Shown: one piece after another, positions 36,323 through 43,898 of the stretch
How positions within the stretch are numbered: the first letter of the stretch is position 1
Layout: every line of letters begins with the position of its first letter
Source of the DNA: Kiloniella laminariae DSM 19542
Lineage (GTDB): Bacteria; Pseudomonadota; Alphaproteobacteria; Kiloniellales; Kiloniellaceae
Reading direction: 5' to 3'
NCBI RefSeq assembly: GCF_000374005.1
Contig: NZ_KB893135.1
Coordinates: forward strand, 462,129 to 526,128
Length of the DNA: 64,000 bases
Position numbers and translations under genes: made by a program
Notes under the pieces: model-generated
Seen by the model: the letters and a program-made list of their open reading frames with translations, nothing else
Told to the model about the DNA's origin: nothing
Databases searched by the model: none

Positions 36323-38665
36323 TTATTCTGCCGCCGAAGCTGCTGTCGCTGCCGGAGCAGTTGCCTTTTCCCGGTCAAACAGCATCAACAAAGGAGGCAA
36401 CAGCAGGAAGTCAACAGCCAGCGCAATCGCAATCGTGATCGCGGTCAGCAGTCCCATGTCGGCATTCACGCTGAAAGTTGAAAGCGCGAGAACCGCAAAG
36501 CCTGCCACCAGAACCGCCGTGGTTACCCACAGAGCCGTTCCAACAGTCTTGAAACCATAGCGTACTGCATCTTCCGGTGAGGCATTCCGTTCGCGCCGCG
36601 CCCGATCATATTTGCTCAGGAAGTGTACCGATGCATCCACAATCAGTCCCAGAGAGGTTGCCGCAATCACGGAAACCGCCAGACCGACCTGCCCGACAAC
36701 CAGACCCCAAATTCCGAAAGCCATTGCAGCCGGGACCATGTTGGGAATCAGGCTCAGAAGGCCAAGCTTGAGGTTGCGCAACGCCACGACCATCGAGAGG
36801 GAGATCAGCACAAAAGCAAGTGCAGTTCCCATCAGCATGGACTTGATGTTCCGGTCGGCAATGTAGGAGAACATCACCGCTGCTCCGGTGCCTTCGGCAT
36901 CCATGTATCCCGGTGCATTTTTCTGAAGCCAGCCACGGGCTTCCTCCGCCAGTTCCCGCATCTCGTTAGAAGACACATCATCCAGGGTCACGGTCATGCG
37001 GCTGGCTGATTTGTCAATGTTGATCTGGCTGTTCAGATCCAGACCGTAAGGCAGGGACATTTCATAAAGCAGCAGATACTGGGCTGCCAGATCGCGTTCC
37101 TGTGGCAGCTTGTAGAAGCTTTCATCATCACCGTGCATCGACTTGTTCAGGCGTTTCATGATGTCGGTCATGGAGTTGACATGCACCACACCCGGTTGTG
37201 CCCGCAGCCAGTTTGAAAAATCTTCAAGATGTGCCAGATACACAGGGTTCGAGACCCCGCCTGTACCATCACCACTGATCGAAAACTCGATCTGGTAGAC
37301 ACCGGTCAGATTTTCACGGGTGAAGTCACTATCAACCCGGAAAGGCACGGAGGTATCAAAGTATTCAATAAAACGGTCATCCAGCTTGATCATGCTGATC
37401 ATCGAGGAGGTGCCGACCACGATAAACCCCATGACAACCAGCAGTTTGGTCCGCTGGGCAACAACAAAGTCACCGAAACGTTCCATAAAGCTGGAATTGC
37501 CTTCGACAACGGCCTTAACCCGGACCGGAACAACCGCCATGAAAGCCGGCAGGAAGGCAATGGAGATCACCCAGGCAGCCACAACCCCAACCGCCGCAAT
37601 GTTTCCAAGATCATGGAACGGTGGCGCTTCGGAAAAATTGAGGCTGAGGAAGCCGATGACGGTGGTAAAGCTAGTCAGAAAGACCGGCTGCATATTCACG
37701 CGCATACTTTCAACAATCGCTTCGCGTTTGTCTTTACCATGACGCATCTCGTGAAACATTGTCACCAGAATATGTACACAGTCAGCAATGGCAATGGTCA
37801 GGATAATCGTGGGAGCCATGGCAGACGGCGGCGTCAGCTTAATTCCGGCGAAACCGGCTGCCCCCATGGCAACCAGGACCGAGAAAATCGTGACCAGAAG
37901 CGTGCCCAGTGTTCCCCAGAAAGACCGCAGAAAGCCCACCAGACAAACAATGATGATCAGGAACATCAGGGGTGTCAGTGTGCTCATATCTGCAATGGAT
38001 GCTCTTGGGAAGGCATTACTCAGCGGCGCAAGGCCCGTGATCGCCACTTCCAGATCCGGGTTGGCTGCCTCGATTTCTGCCGCCATATTCTCGGCGAAAG
38101 TCACCGCATCGTTCAGTGCAACAGCATCGTCAGTCGGCAACTGCAGAGTGACCTGGACGCCCGTGGTTTTACTGTCATCAGAAATAATACGGCCGGCCAA
38201 TACCGGTTCGCTCTGGGCAATCTCTTCAATCCGCTCCAGTCCGGCCTTGGACAATCCGCCGGTTTCTTCAACCAGATCCGCCACGGTCAAATCATCTTCG
38301 ACCGCTTCGGTATTTTGAAAGTTCGTGATCGAATCGACCCGGATGGAATAGGGAACCTGCCAGGATTCTTCGGTCAGATCCTTGACTATCTCAAGCCACT
38401 TCGGCGTAAAGATCGTGCCTTCTCTCGGCTTGAGAACAAAAAGAATATTATCCGTTTTGGTATAGATGTTCTGCAGGCCTTCATAGGCCATCAGCTGGGG
38501 ATTGTCTTCCCCGAAGAACACCCGGTAATCACTGGTAAAAGAAAGGAAACGCCCTCCCGATGCAGCTGCCAGCGTGGCCAGTAGCGCCATCAGAAGAACA
38601 AGCCAGCGCCAGCGGATCACTCCCTTGGCATAGGACACCGATAAACGGTCCAGAAATCTGCTCAT
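36323..38665 (-). CDS. RND superfamily (MMPL-type) exporter
   Basis: A 780-residue inner-membrane protein starting at ATG 38665 (GGAG upstream). It has the duplicated RND plan: helix 1 near residue 20, a periplasmic loop, five helices around 230-400 with APTIILTIAIADCVHILVTM carrying charged residues in the relay helix, then a second copy with LGLIVDASVHFLSKYDRARR. The size and single-protein organisation fit MMPL/HpnN-like lipid exporters rather than tripartite drug pumps; no membrane-fusion protein gene is present. First gene of a three-gene unit, divergent from tetR across two operators. Confidence 0.87.
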   Translation of the reverse strand: MSRFLDRLSVSYAKGVIRWRWLVLLMALLATLAAASGGRFLSFTSDYRVFFGEDNPQLMAYEGLQNIYTKTDNILFVLKPREGTIFTPKWLEIVKDLTEESWQVPYSIRVDSITNFQNTEAVEDDLTVADLVEETGGLSKAGLERIEEIAQSEPVLAGRIISDDSKTTGVQVTLQLPTDDAVALNDAVTFAENMAAEIEAANPDLEVAITGLAPLSNAFPRASIADMSTLTPLMFLIIIVCLVGFLRSFWGTLGTLLVTIFSVLVAMGAAGFAGIKLTPPSAMAPTIILTIAIADCVHILVTMFHEMRHGKDKREAIVESMRVNMQPVFLTSFTTVIGFLSLNFSEAPPFHDLGNIAAVGVVAAWVISIAFLPAFMAVVPVRVKAVVEGNSSFMERFGDFVVAQRTKLLVVMGFIVVGTSSMISMIKLDDRFIEYFDTSVPFRVDSDFTRENLTGVYQIEFSISGDGTGGVSNPVYLAHLEDFSNWLRAQPGVVHVNSMTDIMKRLNKSMHGDDESFYKLPQERDLAAQYLLLYEMSLPYGLDLNSQINIDKSASRMTVTLDDVSSNEMRELAEEARGWLQKNAPGYMDAEGTGAAVMFSYIADRNIKSMLMGTALAFVLISLSMVVALRNLKLGLLSLIPNMVPAAMAFGIWGLVVGQVGLAVSVIAATSLGLIVDASVHFLSKYDRARRERNASPEDAVRYGFKTVGTALWVTTAVLVAGFAVLALSTFSVNADMGLLTAITIAIALAVDFLLLPPLLMLFDREKATAPAATAASAAE

Positions 38666-38809
38666 TACCTTAAGCTCCGAAATTATTTTTTGTTTCTGAT
38701 GCCAGAGGAAATTTCTGTAACGCGCGATGGCCGCTAAACAGTTCCGACAAAGTCTTCCAGTTTGGGCCATTTTGCGCTATTACCCTATTAGCTGTAAGGT
38801 AATGCATCA

Positions 38810-38871
38810 AAGTAAACTAGTCGGTGCAGTTTACTTATTTTTTATTATATGTAAACTACACGGTGTAGTTT
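38810..38871. promoter_or_regulatory. Two TetR-type operators between RND and regulator genes
   Basis: AAACTAGTCGGTGCAGTTT (38814-38832) and AAACTACACGGTGTAGTTT (38853-38871) are 19-bp sites with the same framework AAACT-N4-GGTG-N-AGTTT, 39 bases centre to centre. The first has 9-bp outer arms (AAGTAAACT...AGTTTACTT); the second is a perfect palindrome around one base. The spacing of nearly four helical turns allows two dimers on one face. Confidence 0.8.
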
Positions 38872-38885
38872 TATTGGAGTCGGGT

Positions 38886-39551
38886 TTGAAAAAAGATACA
38901 TGCGCCCTGGGCAAGCTCTGTCACAGTCTGACAAGAAGCGAGAAAAAGCGGAACGCCATTCGGGACGCAGCCATTAAAATCTTCATGGACCAGAGCTTTG
39001 AAGTCGCCAGCATGGACAAGATTGCGGCGGAAGCAGGCGTATCAAAACGTACTGTTTACAGCCACTTTGGCTCCAAGGAAGAACTCTTTGCCGAGATCAT
39101 GAAGAACATCTGCTCGCTCAAACGTGATGAGCTTGATGTCAAACCGGACCACAGCCTGGCTCCCGAAGAATGCCTGACCAAACTCGGGATTACTTTTTTG
39201 CAGATGCTGCACTATCACGGGTCAATTTCGCTTTTCAGAATACTGATCGCCCAGGCGGAAAATGATCCGAGCCATGGCATCGCCTTTATGGAACAGGGGC
39301 CGAAAATCTCTTCGGGAATGCTGGCTGATTACCTGCGCGAAAAACGCGAGACAGGTGAAATTGTCTGTGATGACCCGTTGGAAGAAGCCGCCCAAAGCTT
39401 CTTTTCGGCCCTCTTTGGCGCCCGCTATCTCAACTGCCTGATCACGGCAGCGCCGCAACCAAGCAAAGCGGAAATCGAAAAAATCGTCCAAGGCGTAGTG
39501 AAGCGTTTTCTCTATGGCATATTGCCGCGCCAGAACTCTGCTGCCGAGTGA
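38886..39551 (+). CDS. TetR-family regulator of the envelope-transport unit
   Basis: The start is taken as TTG 38886, with GGAG six bases upstream, immediately after the second operator; the open frame further upstream would run across both operators. The 221-residue protein has the TetR helix-turn-helix MDKIAAEAGVSKRTVYSHFGSKEELFAEIM at about 38-67 and an all-helical ligand domain. The two operators between it and the divergent RND gene imply autoregulation and repression of the exporter. Confidence 0.86.
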   Translation: MKKDTCALGKLCHSLTRSEKKRNAIRDAAIKIFMDQSFEVASMDKIAAEAGVSKRTVYSHFGSKEELFAEIMKNICSLKRDELDVKPDHSLAPEECLTKLGITFLQMLHYHGSISLFRILIAQAENDPSHGIAFMEQGPKISSGMLADYLREKRETGEIVCDDPLEEAAQSFFSALFGARYLNCLITAAPQPSKAEIEKIVQGVVKRFLYGILPRQNSAAE

Positions 39552-39553
39552 CC

Positions 39554-40198
39554 TCAGTTAACGGTGTTAATCACGTTATAGCTTTCCAGTTCATAATCAG
39601 TCAGCCAGTGAATATCCATATGACTGGTTGCTGTACTGGGAAAAAGCACCCGCAGAGACACACCCATTTTTTGGACATAGTTCGCCATAAGCGCCATGAT
39701 CCGTGCTGAATAGGTTTCGTTAATCATAGTAATCAACTGAATCCGGGCATCCAGATCATATTCGGGTTTTAGAAGAATTTCCTTTAAAGAGGAAATGTAC
39801 TCTTCGCTCGACGCTGCCGAAGCCATATGTACCCCGATCCGCCCACCTGATGATTTTGACCGGATCACCCCCCCGAGAAAGGCAAGAACACAGGCACTGG
39901 CACAGTCAACTTTGTTGGGCACATGAGTTGCCATCTTGTGGGCCCGGATTGTTTCCCCCACAAGCATCCCCTCATGGGCAGCGCCCCCGTCTGATACCAG
40001 CCAGACTGTGTGGGGCTTGTTTCTGGCTTTCCTCAACAAGCGTTCGAGACGATCGCTGTCTCCCTCTTCAAAGTCTCCCTCAGCCAGGATGATCGCGGAA
40101 TCTCCGCTCGTCCCGATCCGGTAATCCAGGGCCTGCACTGGCATCGAAAAGGGGATAGCCAGAAGAACGGCCCAAAAGCAGATCAGGAAGCGACCCAT
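39554..40198 (-). CDS. Periplasmic ClpP-fold protein (COG3904-like)
   Basis: A 214-residue protein with a signal peptide (FLICFWAVLLAIPFSMPVQA). The middle has the crotonase/ClpP-like pattern WLVSDGGAAHEGMLVGETIRA, then VDCASACVLAFLGG with the Ser-Ala-Cys nucleophile-elbow position, and RIGVHMA with the His. The order Ser-His matches predicted periplasmic serine peptidases of COG3904, whose function is not established. It overlaps the upstream lipoprotein gene by 16 bases. Confidence 0.75.
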   Translation of the reverse strand: MGRFLICFWAVLLAIPFSMPVQALDYRIGTSGDSAIILAEGDFEEGDSDRLERLLRKARNKPHTVWLVSDGGAAHEGMLVGETIRAHKMATHVPNKVDCASACVLAFLGGVIRSKSSGGRIGVHMASAASSEEYISSLKEILLKPEYDLDARIQLITMINETYSARIMALMANYVQKMGVSLRVLFPSTATSHMDIHWLTDYELESYNVINTVN

Positions 40199-40647
40199 GA
40201 ATTCCCTTTCAGACAGTATTCAACCACTTTTGAACTGGAAACGCCGTCAATAACGACGAGTTCCCGTACGGGCCGGCAGCTCTCCCCCTGCTTTTCATAC
40301 CCACCCCCGATCAACTCAGCCGAGCCGCTGATTTCCTCGTCATCATCACTGTTCCATTCGATTTTCTTGCCATCATCCTGTTCGAGTGCATCAAGTGAAG
40401 CCCGTTCAGCCTTGGCTTTTTCTGCCTCATCCAGCTCGTCCAGAGTCTGGCCAATAGAATTTCCGACCAGTCCACCTACGGCTCCACCAACAAGCATGCC
40501 AAGTGCTTGACCATCTCCCTTGCCAACCAGAGAACCAACAGCAACGCCAACAACAGCCCCGATAACGGCCCCAGTCTGTTGCTTATTCGCACAGCCGCTG
40601 GACAGCAGGAGCGTCAGGATTATCCCAACCCCTGTGATTTTTTTCAT
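40183..40647 (-). CDS. Glycine-zipper lipoprotein
   Basis: A 154-residue protein with a lipobox (ILTLLLSSGCAN, Cys at 19) followed by a glycine-zipper hairpin (GAVIGAVVGVAVGSLVG and GMLVGGAVGGLVGNSIG, residues 26-66), then a charged region with a likely coiled coil and a C-terminal domain with two Cys. Similar small lipoproteins of the SlyB/OsmB type sit in the outer membrane and support its integrity. First gene of a two-gene unit with the ClpP-fold protein. Confidence 0.85.
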   Translation of the reverse strand: MKKITGVGIILTLLLSSGCANKQQTGAVIGAVVGVAVGSLVGKGDGQALGMLVGGAVGGLVGNSIGQTLDELDEAEKAKAERASLDALEQDDGKKIEWNSDDDEEISGSAELIGGGYEKQGESCRPVRELVVIDGVSSSKVVEYCLKGNSWVAS

Positions 40648-40899
40648 GTCTCACCCCAATAATTCTACTCGTCCCGCAACCATCCTCGGTTTTAGCGACT
40701 TCGAGGTCAATAAATAATACTTTTAGTGGAATATATTTCACAAAACTCACTATTTTTATATTTTTGCCAAAGTCGATCGGCGAAATGTCGTCTTCCCTTG
40801 CCAGACCACCTTCCCCAAGCCGGAAATCAGTCTGGTCACAGCGATGACACACCGCCTGATTCTTCCTGTTCTCTTTCCGGAAACAGCGCCTAACTCGTC

Positions 40900-40935
40900 G
40901 AAAAGTAGAGATAATCTTGAATCTCGACTTTTCGG
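40900..40935. repeat. Inverted repeat in the 40648-41056 gap
   Basis: Two 14-bp arms (CGAAAAGTAGAGAT and ATCTCGACTTTTCG, one mismatch) flank 8 bases. No T run follows, so it is not a typical terminator. Apart from this and the promoter at 40975, I see no gene in the 40648-41056 gap; a minus-strand frame containing a CHRC pair has no ribosome site and overlaps the lipoprotein gene. Confidence 0.8.
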
Positions 40936-40974
40936 GGATAAACAAGATTTTATGAAATCTATAATAATTTTTAA

Positions 40975-41003
40975 TTGACATTGAGAATTATTCGCAATAA
41001 ATA
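40975..41003 (+). promoter_or_regulatory. Promoter with Fur-type box for the metallophore operon
   Basis: TTGACA (40975-40980) and TAAATA (40998-41003) are 17 bases apart. The spacer contains TGAGAATTATTCGCA (40982-40996), which fits the 7-1-7 Fur consensus TGATAATNATTATCA. A repressor bound there would block the promoter directly. Confidence 0.75.
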
Positions 41004-41056
41004 AAGCAACCATAAATACAACCTTGTTTTTATTTTTCTAATATAAGGGTGTGATA

Positions 41057-41515
41057 ATGGGACTGATTTTATTGCCCGTAGACCAGCTGGTTCCCACAGA
41101 ATGGATAAAACCCCGCAGGGTTGCCGCGCTTCAGAAAAAGCTGTTGCGTGAAGCAGTCTGGACCCGTCCGATCTGTGTCGAGGAAAACGATCTGTTTGTT
41201 ATGGATGGGCATCACCGGCTTTGTGTTGCCAGAAAACTGGGCCTGAACAGGGTGCCGGTCCTGTTGCTCAGCTATGATGATATTCCTGTAATCAGTCGCA
41301 AGAAACGTTACCTTGTTTCAGAGCAGGCTCTGAAACAACGAGCCTCCATGAGACTGCTTTATCCCTACAAGACAACCAGGCATTTCTTCCCCGAAAACAA
41401 TCTCTCCTGCGCCATTCCCCTCGGCCTGTTGCAATCCACGGGACAAGATTTCCAAACAGGAGCATTGCAACAGCCCGCGAACAGCACTGCCCCGGATCTG
41501 GCGATCAGCGCCTGA
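41057..41515 (+). CDS. ParB/Srx-fold protein, SbnI/SerK-like serine kinase candidate
   Basis: The start ATG 41057 has AAGGG seven bases upstream. The 152 residues are a single ParB/sulfiredoxin-type domain: LLPVDQLVPTEW (Glu15), PICVEENDLFVMDGHHRLCVARKLGL with DGHHR at 50-54, then VPVLLLSYDDI. SbnI of the staphyloferrin B cluster and archaeal SerK share this fold and phosphorylate free L-serine; the Glu and DGHHR positions fit their active sites. SbnI itself is about 100 residues longer. As first gene of the operon it would supply O-phosphoserine to the SbnA-like enzyme. Confidence 0.72.
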   Translation: MGLILLPVDQLVPTEWIKPRRVAALQKKLLREAVWTRPICVEENDLFVMDGHHRLCVARKLGLNRVPVLLLSYDDIPVISRKKRYLVSEQALKQRASMRLLYPYKTTRHFFPENNLSCAIPLGLLQSTGQDFQTGALQQPANSTAPDLAISA

Positions 41516-41534
41516 TCATTCCAGGCGGGCTCTT

Positions 41535-41568
41535 CCTGATCCAGATACCCTGATCCAGATACAGATAC
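41535..41568. repeat. 14-bp tandem duplication before the binding-protein gene
   Basis: CCTGATCCAGATAC occurs twice without spacing (41535-41548, 41549-41562), followed by a further AGATAC. It lies in the 101-base gap between the SbnI-like and binding-protein genes. Confidence 0.9.
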
Positions 41569-41616
41569 AGAGTAAATTCACCCTATAAATTCCTCAGAGC
41601 AGAAAGAAAACAGCTC

Positions 41617-42594
41617 ATGCAAAAATTGAAAAAAATCGGATACCTCAGCGCCTTGGGCCTTGGCCTGTCGTTTATGACGATAGCTTCCGTCACGGCTGGT
41701 CCTGTGTCGGTTATCGATGACCGCGGGGTTGTGGTCACGGTTGAACAGGAACCCAAAAAAATTGCCGCGATTTCCTTCTTTGCGGCGGATACGGCCCTGG
41801 CGCTCGGACTGCAACCGGTCGCCAGTACCTACATGATTGAGGACCGCAACCCGGATTACCTGCTTGACTACCTCTCCGATGCCAAGAAGCTTGGTCAGCG
41901 TGCCAGCCCCAACATGGAACTGCTGGCAGATTCAGAGCCCGACCTGATTGTCGCCATTCGCCGCTATACCGAAGGCAGTGCCAAGCAGTTCAACGCGGTG
42001 GCGCCTTATCTGGCCTTCAATCTTGAAACCTTTGGCGACAGTGATCGCTCTATTCTCCAGATGGGTTCCCTGCTGGGCAAGGGAACAGAGGCCTCCGGCC
42101 TCAATAAACAGTTCCATGCAGATCTCGAAAGCTATGCCAAGAAAATCCCCGAAGGAACTGGCCCTAAATATCTGTTTATCTGGGGCGGCGGAGAATCTCC
42201 CTGGGCCTATTACAACGAACACATGACTTCGGCTCTGGTTACGGCCCTCGGCGGCCAGAATATTTCTGGCTCCAACCCCACCCCGCACGTTCCAGACAAC
42301 ACCGCTTATGAAATGAGCCTGGAATACATGCTGGCGCAAAACCCCGAGGTTATTTTTGTCTATGACTACGGCCCTGACCGTCCCTTCGAGAACAACCCGA
42401 TCTGGTCACAGCTGGATGCCGTTAAAAATGACCGGGTGCATTTTGTCCAGGACCACTGGATCGAATCACACGGGCCGATTGCCCGCCAGATGGTACTGCG
42501 CGAAGCCGCGCATTTCCTCTATCCGGAAACCTTCCCGGAAATTGATGTTCGTGCAGAAGCAACCAAGCTGATCCCTGCGATTATCAGTAACTGA
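41617..42594 (+). CDS. Metallophore ABC transporter substrate-binding protein (FecB/CeuE-like)
   Basis: A 325-residue class III periplasmic binding protein. The signal peptide (IGYLSALGLGLSFMTIASVTA) has no lipobox, so the protein is probably soluble. The mature part shows VVVTVEQEPKKIAAISFFAADTALALG, MELLADSEPDLIVAIRR and the C-terminal WSQLDAVKNDRVHFVQDHW, all typical of iron-siderophore binders. It probably delivers the ferric complex to the permease pair encoded at 48001-50133. Confidence 0.88.
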   Translation: MQKLKKIGYLSALGLGLSFMTIASVTAGPVSVIDDRGVVVTVEQEPKKIAAISFFAADTALALGLQPVASTYMIEDRNPDYLLDYLSDAKKLGQRASPNMELLADSEPDLIVAIRRYTEGSAKQFNAVAPYLAFNLETFGDSDRSILQMGSLLGKGTEASGLNKQFHADLESYAKKIPEGTGPKYLFIWGGGESPWAYYNEHMTSALVTALGGQNISGSNPTPHVPDNTAYEMSLEYMLAQNPEVIFVYDYGPDRPFENNPIWSQLDAVKNDRVHFVQDHWIESHGPIARQMVLREAAHFLYPETFPEIDVRAEATKLIPAIISN

Positions 42595-42670
42595 TCACCC
42601 GCAAGCAAACACTGCAAGCCTGAACAACCTGATCTCTCATCATCTCCCCCCTATCTAGAACACACCGGGG

Positions 42671-42778
42671 CTGATCGGGAGATCAGGTCGGGGCTGCCGC
42701 GGATCGGTCCACACGACCGCTTCTACATTCCCCTGTTTCATCGCCTCACCTGTTGGGCAGGACGTGTTGCCTGCCCAA
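42671..42778 (+). promoter_or_regulatory. Hairpins in the leader after the binding-protein gene
   Basis: CTGATC-GGGA-GATCAG (42671-42686) and TTGGGCAGG-N8-CCTGCCCAA (42753-42778, perfect 9-bp stem) lie in the 281-base gap before the SbnB-like gene. Neither has a T tract. They may protect the upstream message or attenuate transcription, so that the binding protein is made in excess. Confidence 0.5.
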
Positions 42779-42804
42779 GCCATTAACCTGCGCAAAATCT
42801 AAAG

Positions 42805-42856
42805 CCAGTTCAAAGCCAAACCCCAGATCAAAGCTAAACCCCAGATCAAAGCTAAA
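42805..42856 (+). repeat. 18-bp tandem repeat before the SbnB-like gene
   Basis: CCCCAGATCAAAGCTAAA is present twice in perfect tandem (42821-42838, 42839-42856), preceded by a shorter diverged copy from 42805. The array ends 19 bases before the ATG, inside the leader. Confidence 0.9.
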
Positions 42857-42875
42857 CCATAGAAAGCAGACGCCT

Positions 42876-43898
42876 ATGACCACCGTCCTTATTCCGGAAG
42901 ACCTGCACAAAAAATCCGACCTGGATCACCGGGTTACGCTTCTTTCACGGCAAGACATTGCCAAGGTAGCCCTGGACCACAAAACCCTGCTCGCCACCGT
43001 CGAGACAGCCCTGCGGGATCTCGGGGCCGGCCTTGCTCTCAATCCGGCAAAGATCGAGATGGAATCCCCCGGTGAGCGGGCCATGAACTATGCCATGATG
43101 GGCGCCCTGGCAGACCCGGCAACGGTCGGCATGAAACTGTCCTACAAATACTTTGGCGGTCCCAAGCGCCAGATGCAGCGCTACTACACCACACTGCTGA
43201 TTTTTGATGACACAAACGGACAGCCTCTGGCCCTGGCTGACTGTTCCTGGATTACCGCTGCCCGTACCCCTGCTGTCTCTGCCCTTCTCGCCAAGGGGTC
43301 CATCAGCAGGAACGCCCGCAAGGCCCTGATTGTGGGCTCAGGTATGCAGGCCCAGTATGCAGGCCCCATGCTGGCCGAAGCCTGCCCTCAGCTTGAGGAA
43401 ATCTCTATTCATGGCCGCTATCAGGAAGGCCTCAAGACAGCACAGGAATTCTTTAGCCACTGCTGCCCGGGGCGTCAGCTCAAGGTCGCAACCGATTTCG
43501 AAACCGCTGTGCGTGATGCCGATGTCATTATCGGTGTTTCGGGACCGGCCTCGCTGGACAACGTGCAGGCTGACTGGCTCAAACCGGGGGCACTTTCGAT
43601 ATTGGTCGGTTACGGACTGCACGCCGATGTGTTCCATCAGGCAGACTACCGTACTGCCACCAGCGAAGAGCAGATGCAGGTCACAGGTCAGGACTTTGCC
43701 CTGCCCGATGGAAGCTTCCCGGCAATTGATGCCGAACTTCCCGCCATTCTGGCCGGACGTGCCAAAGGCCGCCTGAGTGATGATCAGCGCGTCTTCTCCT
43801 ATAACAGCGGCCTGATCATCACCGATGTTGCTGTTGGACGGGCACTCTATGAAGCCGCCATCGCCCGGGGTCTCGGCAGCAAGGTGTCGATATGGTAG
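42876..43898 (+). CDS. sbnB: SbnB-like 2,3-diaminopropionate biosynthesis dehydrogenase
   Basis: A 340-residue protein of the ornithine cyclodeaminase/mu-crystallin family. It shows the substrate-side segments VGMKLSYKYFGG and WITAARTPAVSALLAKG and the NAD-binding ALIVGSGMQAQ at about 150-160. In staphyloferrin B synthesis SbnB oxidatively splits N-(2-amino-2-carboxyethyl)-glutamate to L-2,3-diaminopropionate and 2-oxoglutarate. The SbnA-like partner three genes on supports this role. I chose ATG 42876, because the frame upstream consists of the tandem repeat. Its stop overlaps the next start by seven bases. Confidence 0.8.
   Translation: MTTVLIPEDLHKKSDLDHRVTLLSRQDIAKVALDHKTLLATVETALRDLGAGLALNPAKIEMESPGERAMNYAMMGALADPATVGMKLSYKYFGGPKRQMQRYYTTLLIFDDTNGQPLALADCSWITAARTPAVSALLAKGSISRNARKALIVGSGMQAQYAGPMLAEACPQLEEISIHGRYQEGLKTAQEFFSHCCPGRQLKVATDFETAVRDADVIIGVSGPASLDNVQADWLKPGALSILVGYGLHADVFHQADYRTATSEEQMQVTGQDFALPDGSFPAIDAELPAILAGRAKGRLSDDQRVFSYNSGLIITDVAVGRALYEAAIARGLGSKVSIW

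Noticed and set aside
40583-40981. Minus-strand frame of 132 codons with a CHRC pair
   Set aside because: No ribosome site, overlaps the lipoprotein gene in another frame, and composition does not look coding.
41057-41515. Plasmid or chromosome partition protein ParB
   Set aside because: The protein has only the ParB/Srx-type catalytic fold with DGHHR, no helix-turn-helix or dimerisation domain and no parA; its place in the metallophore operon fits SbnI.
42753-42875. In-frame N-terminal extension of the SbnB-like gene (about 41 codons)
   Set aside because: It is made of the tandem repeat, starts at a TTG within a hairpin and has no counterpart in the family.
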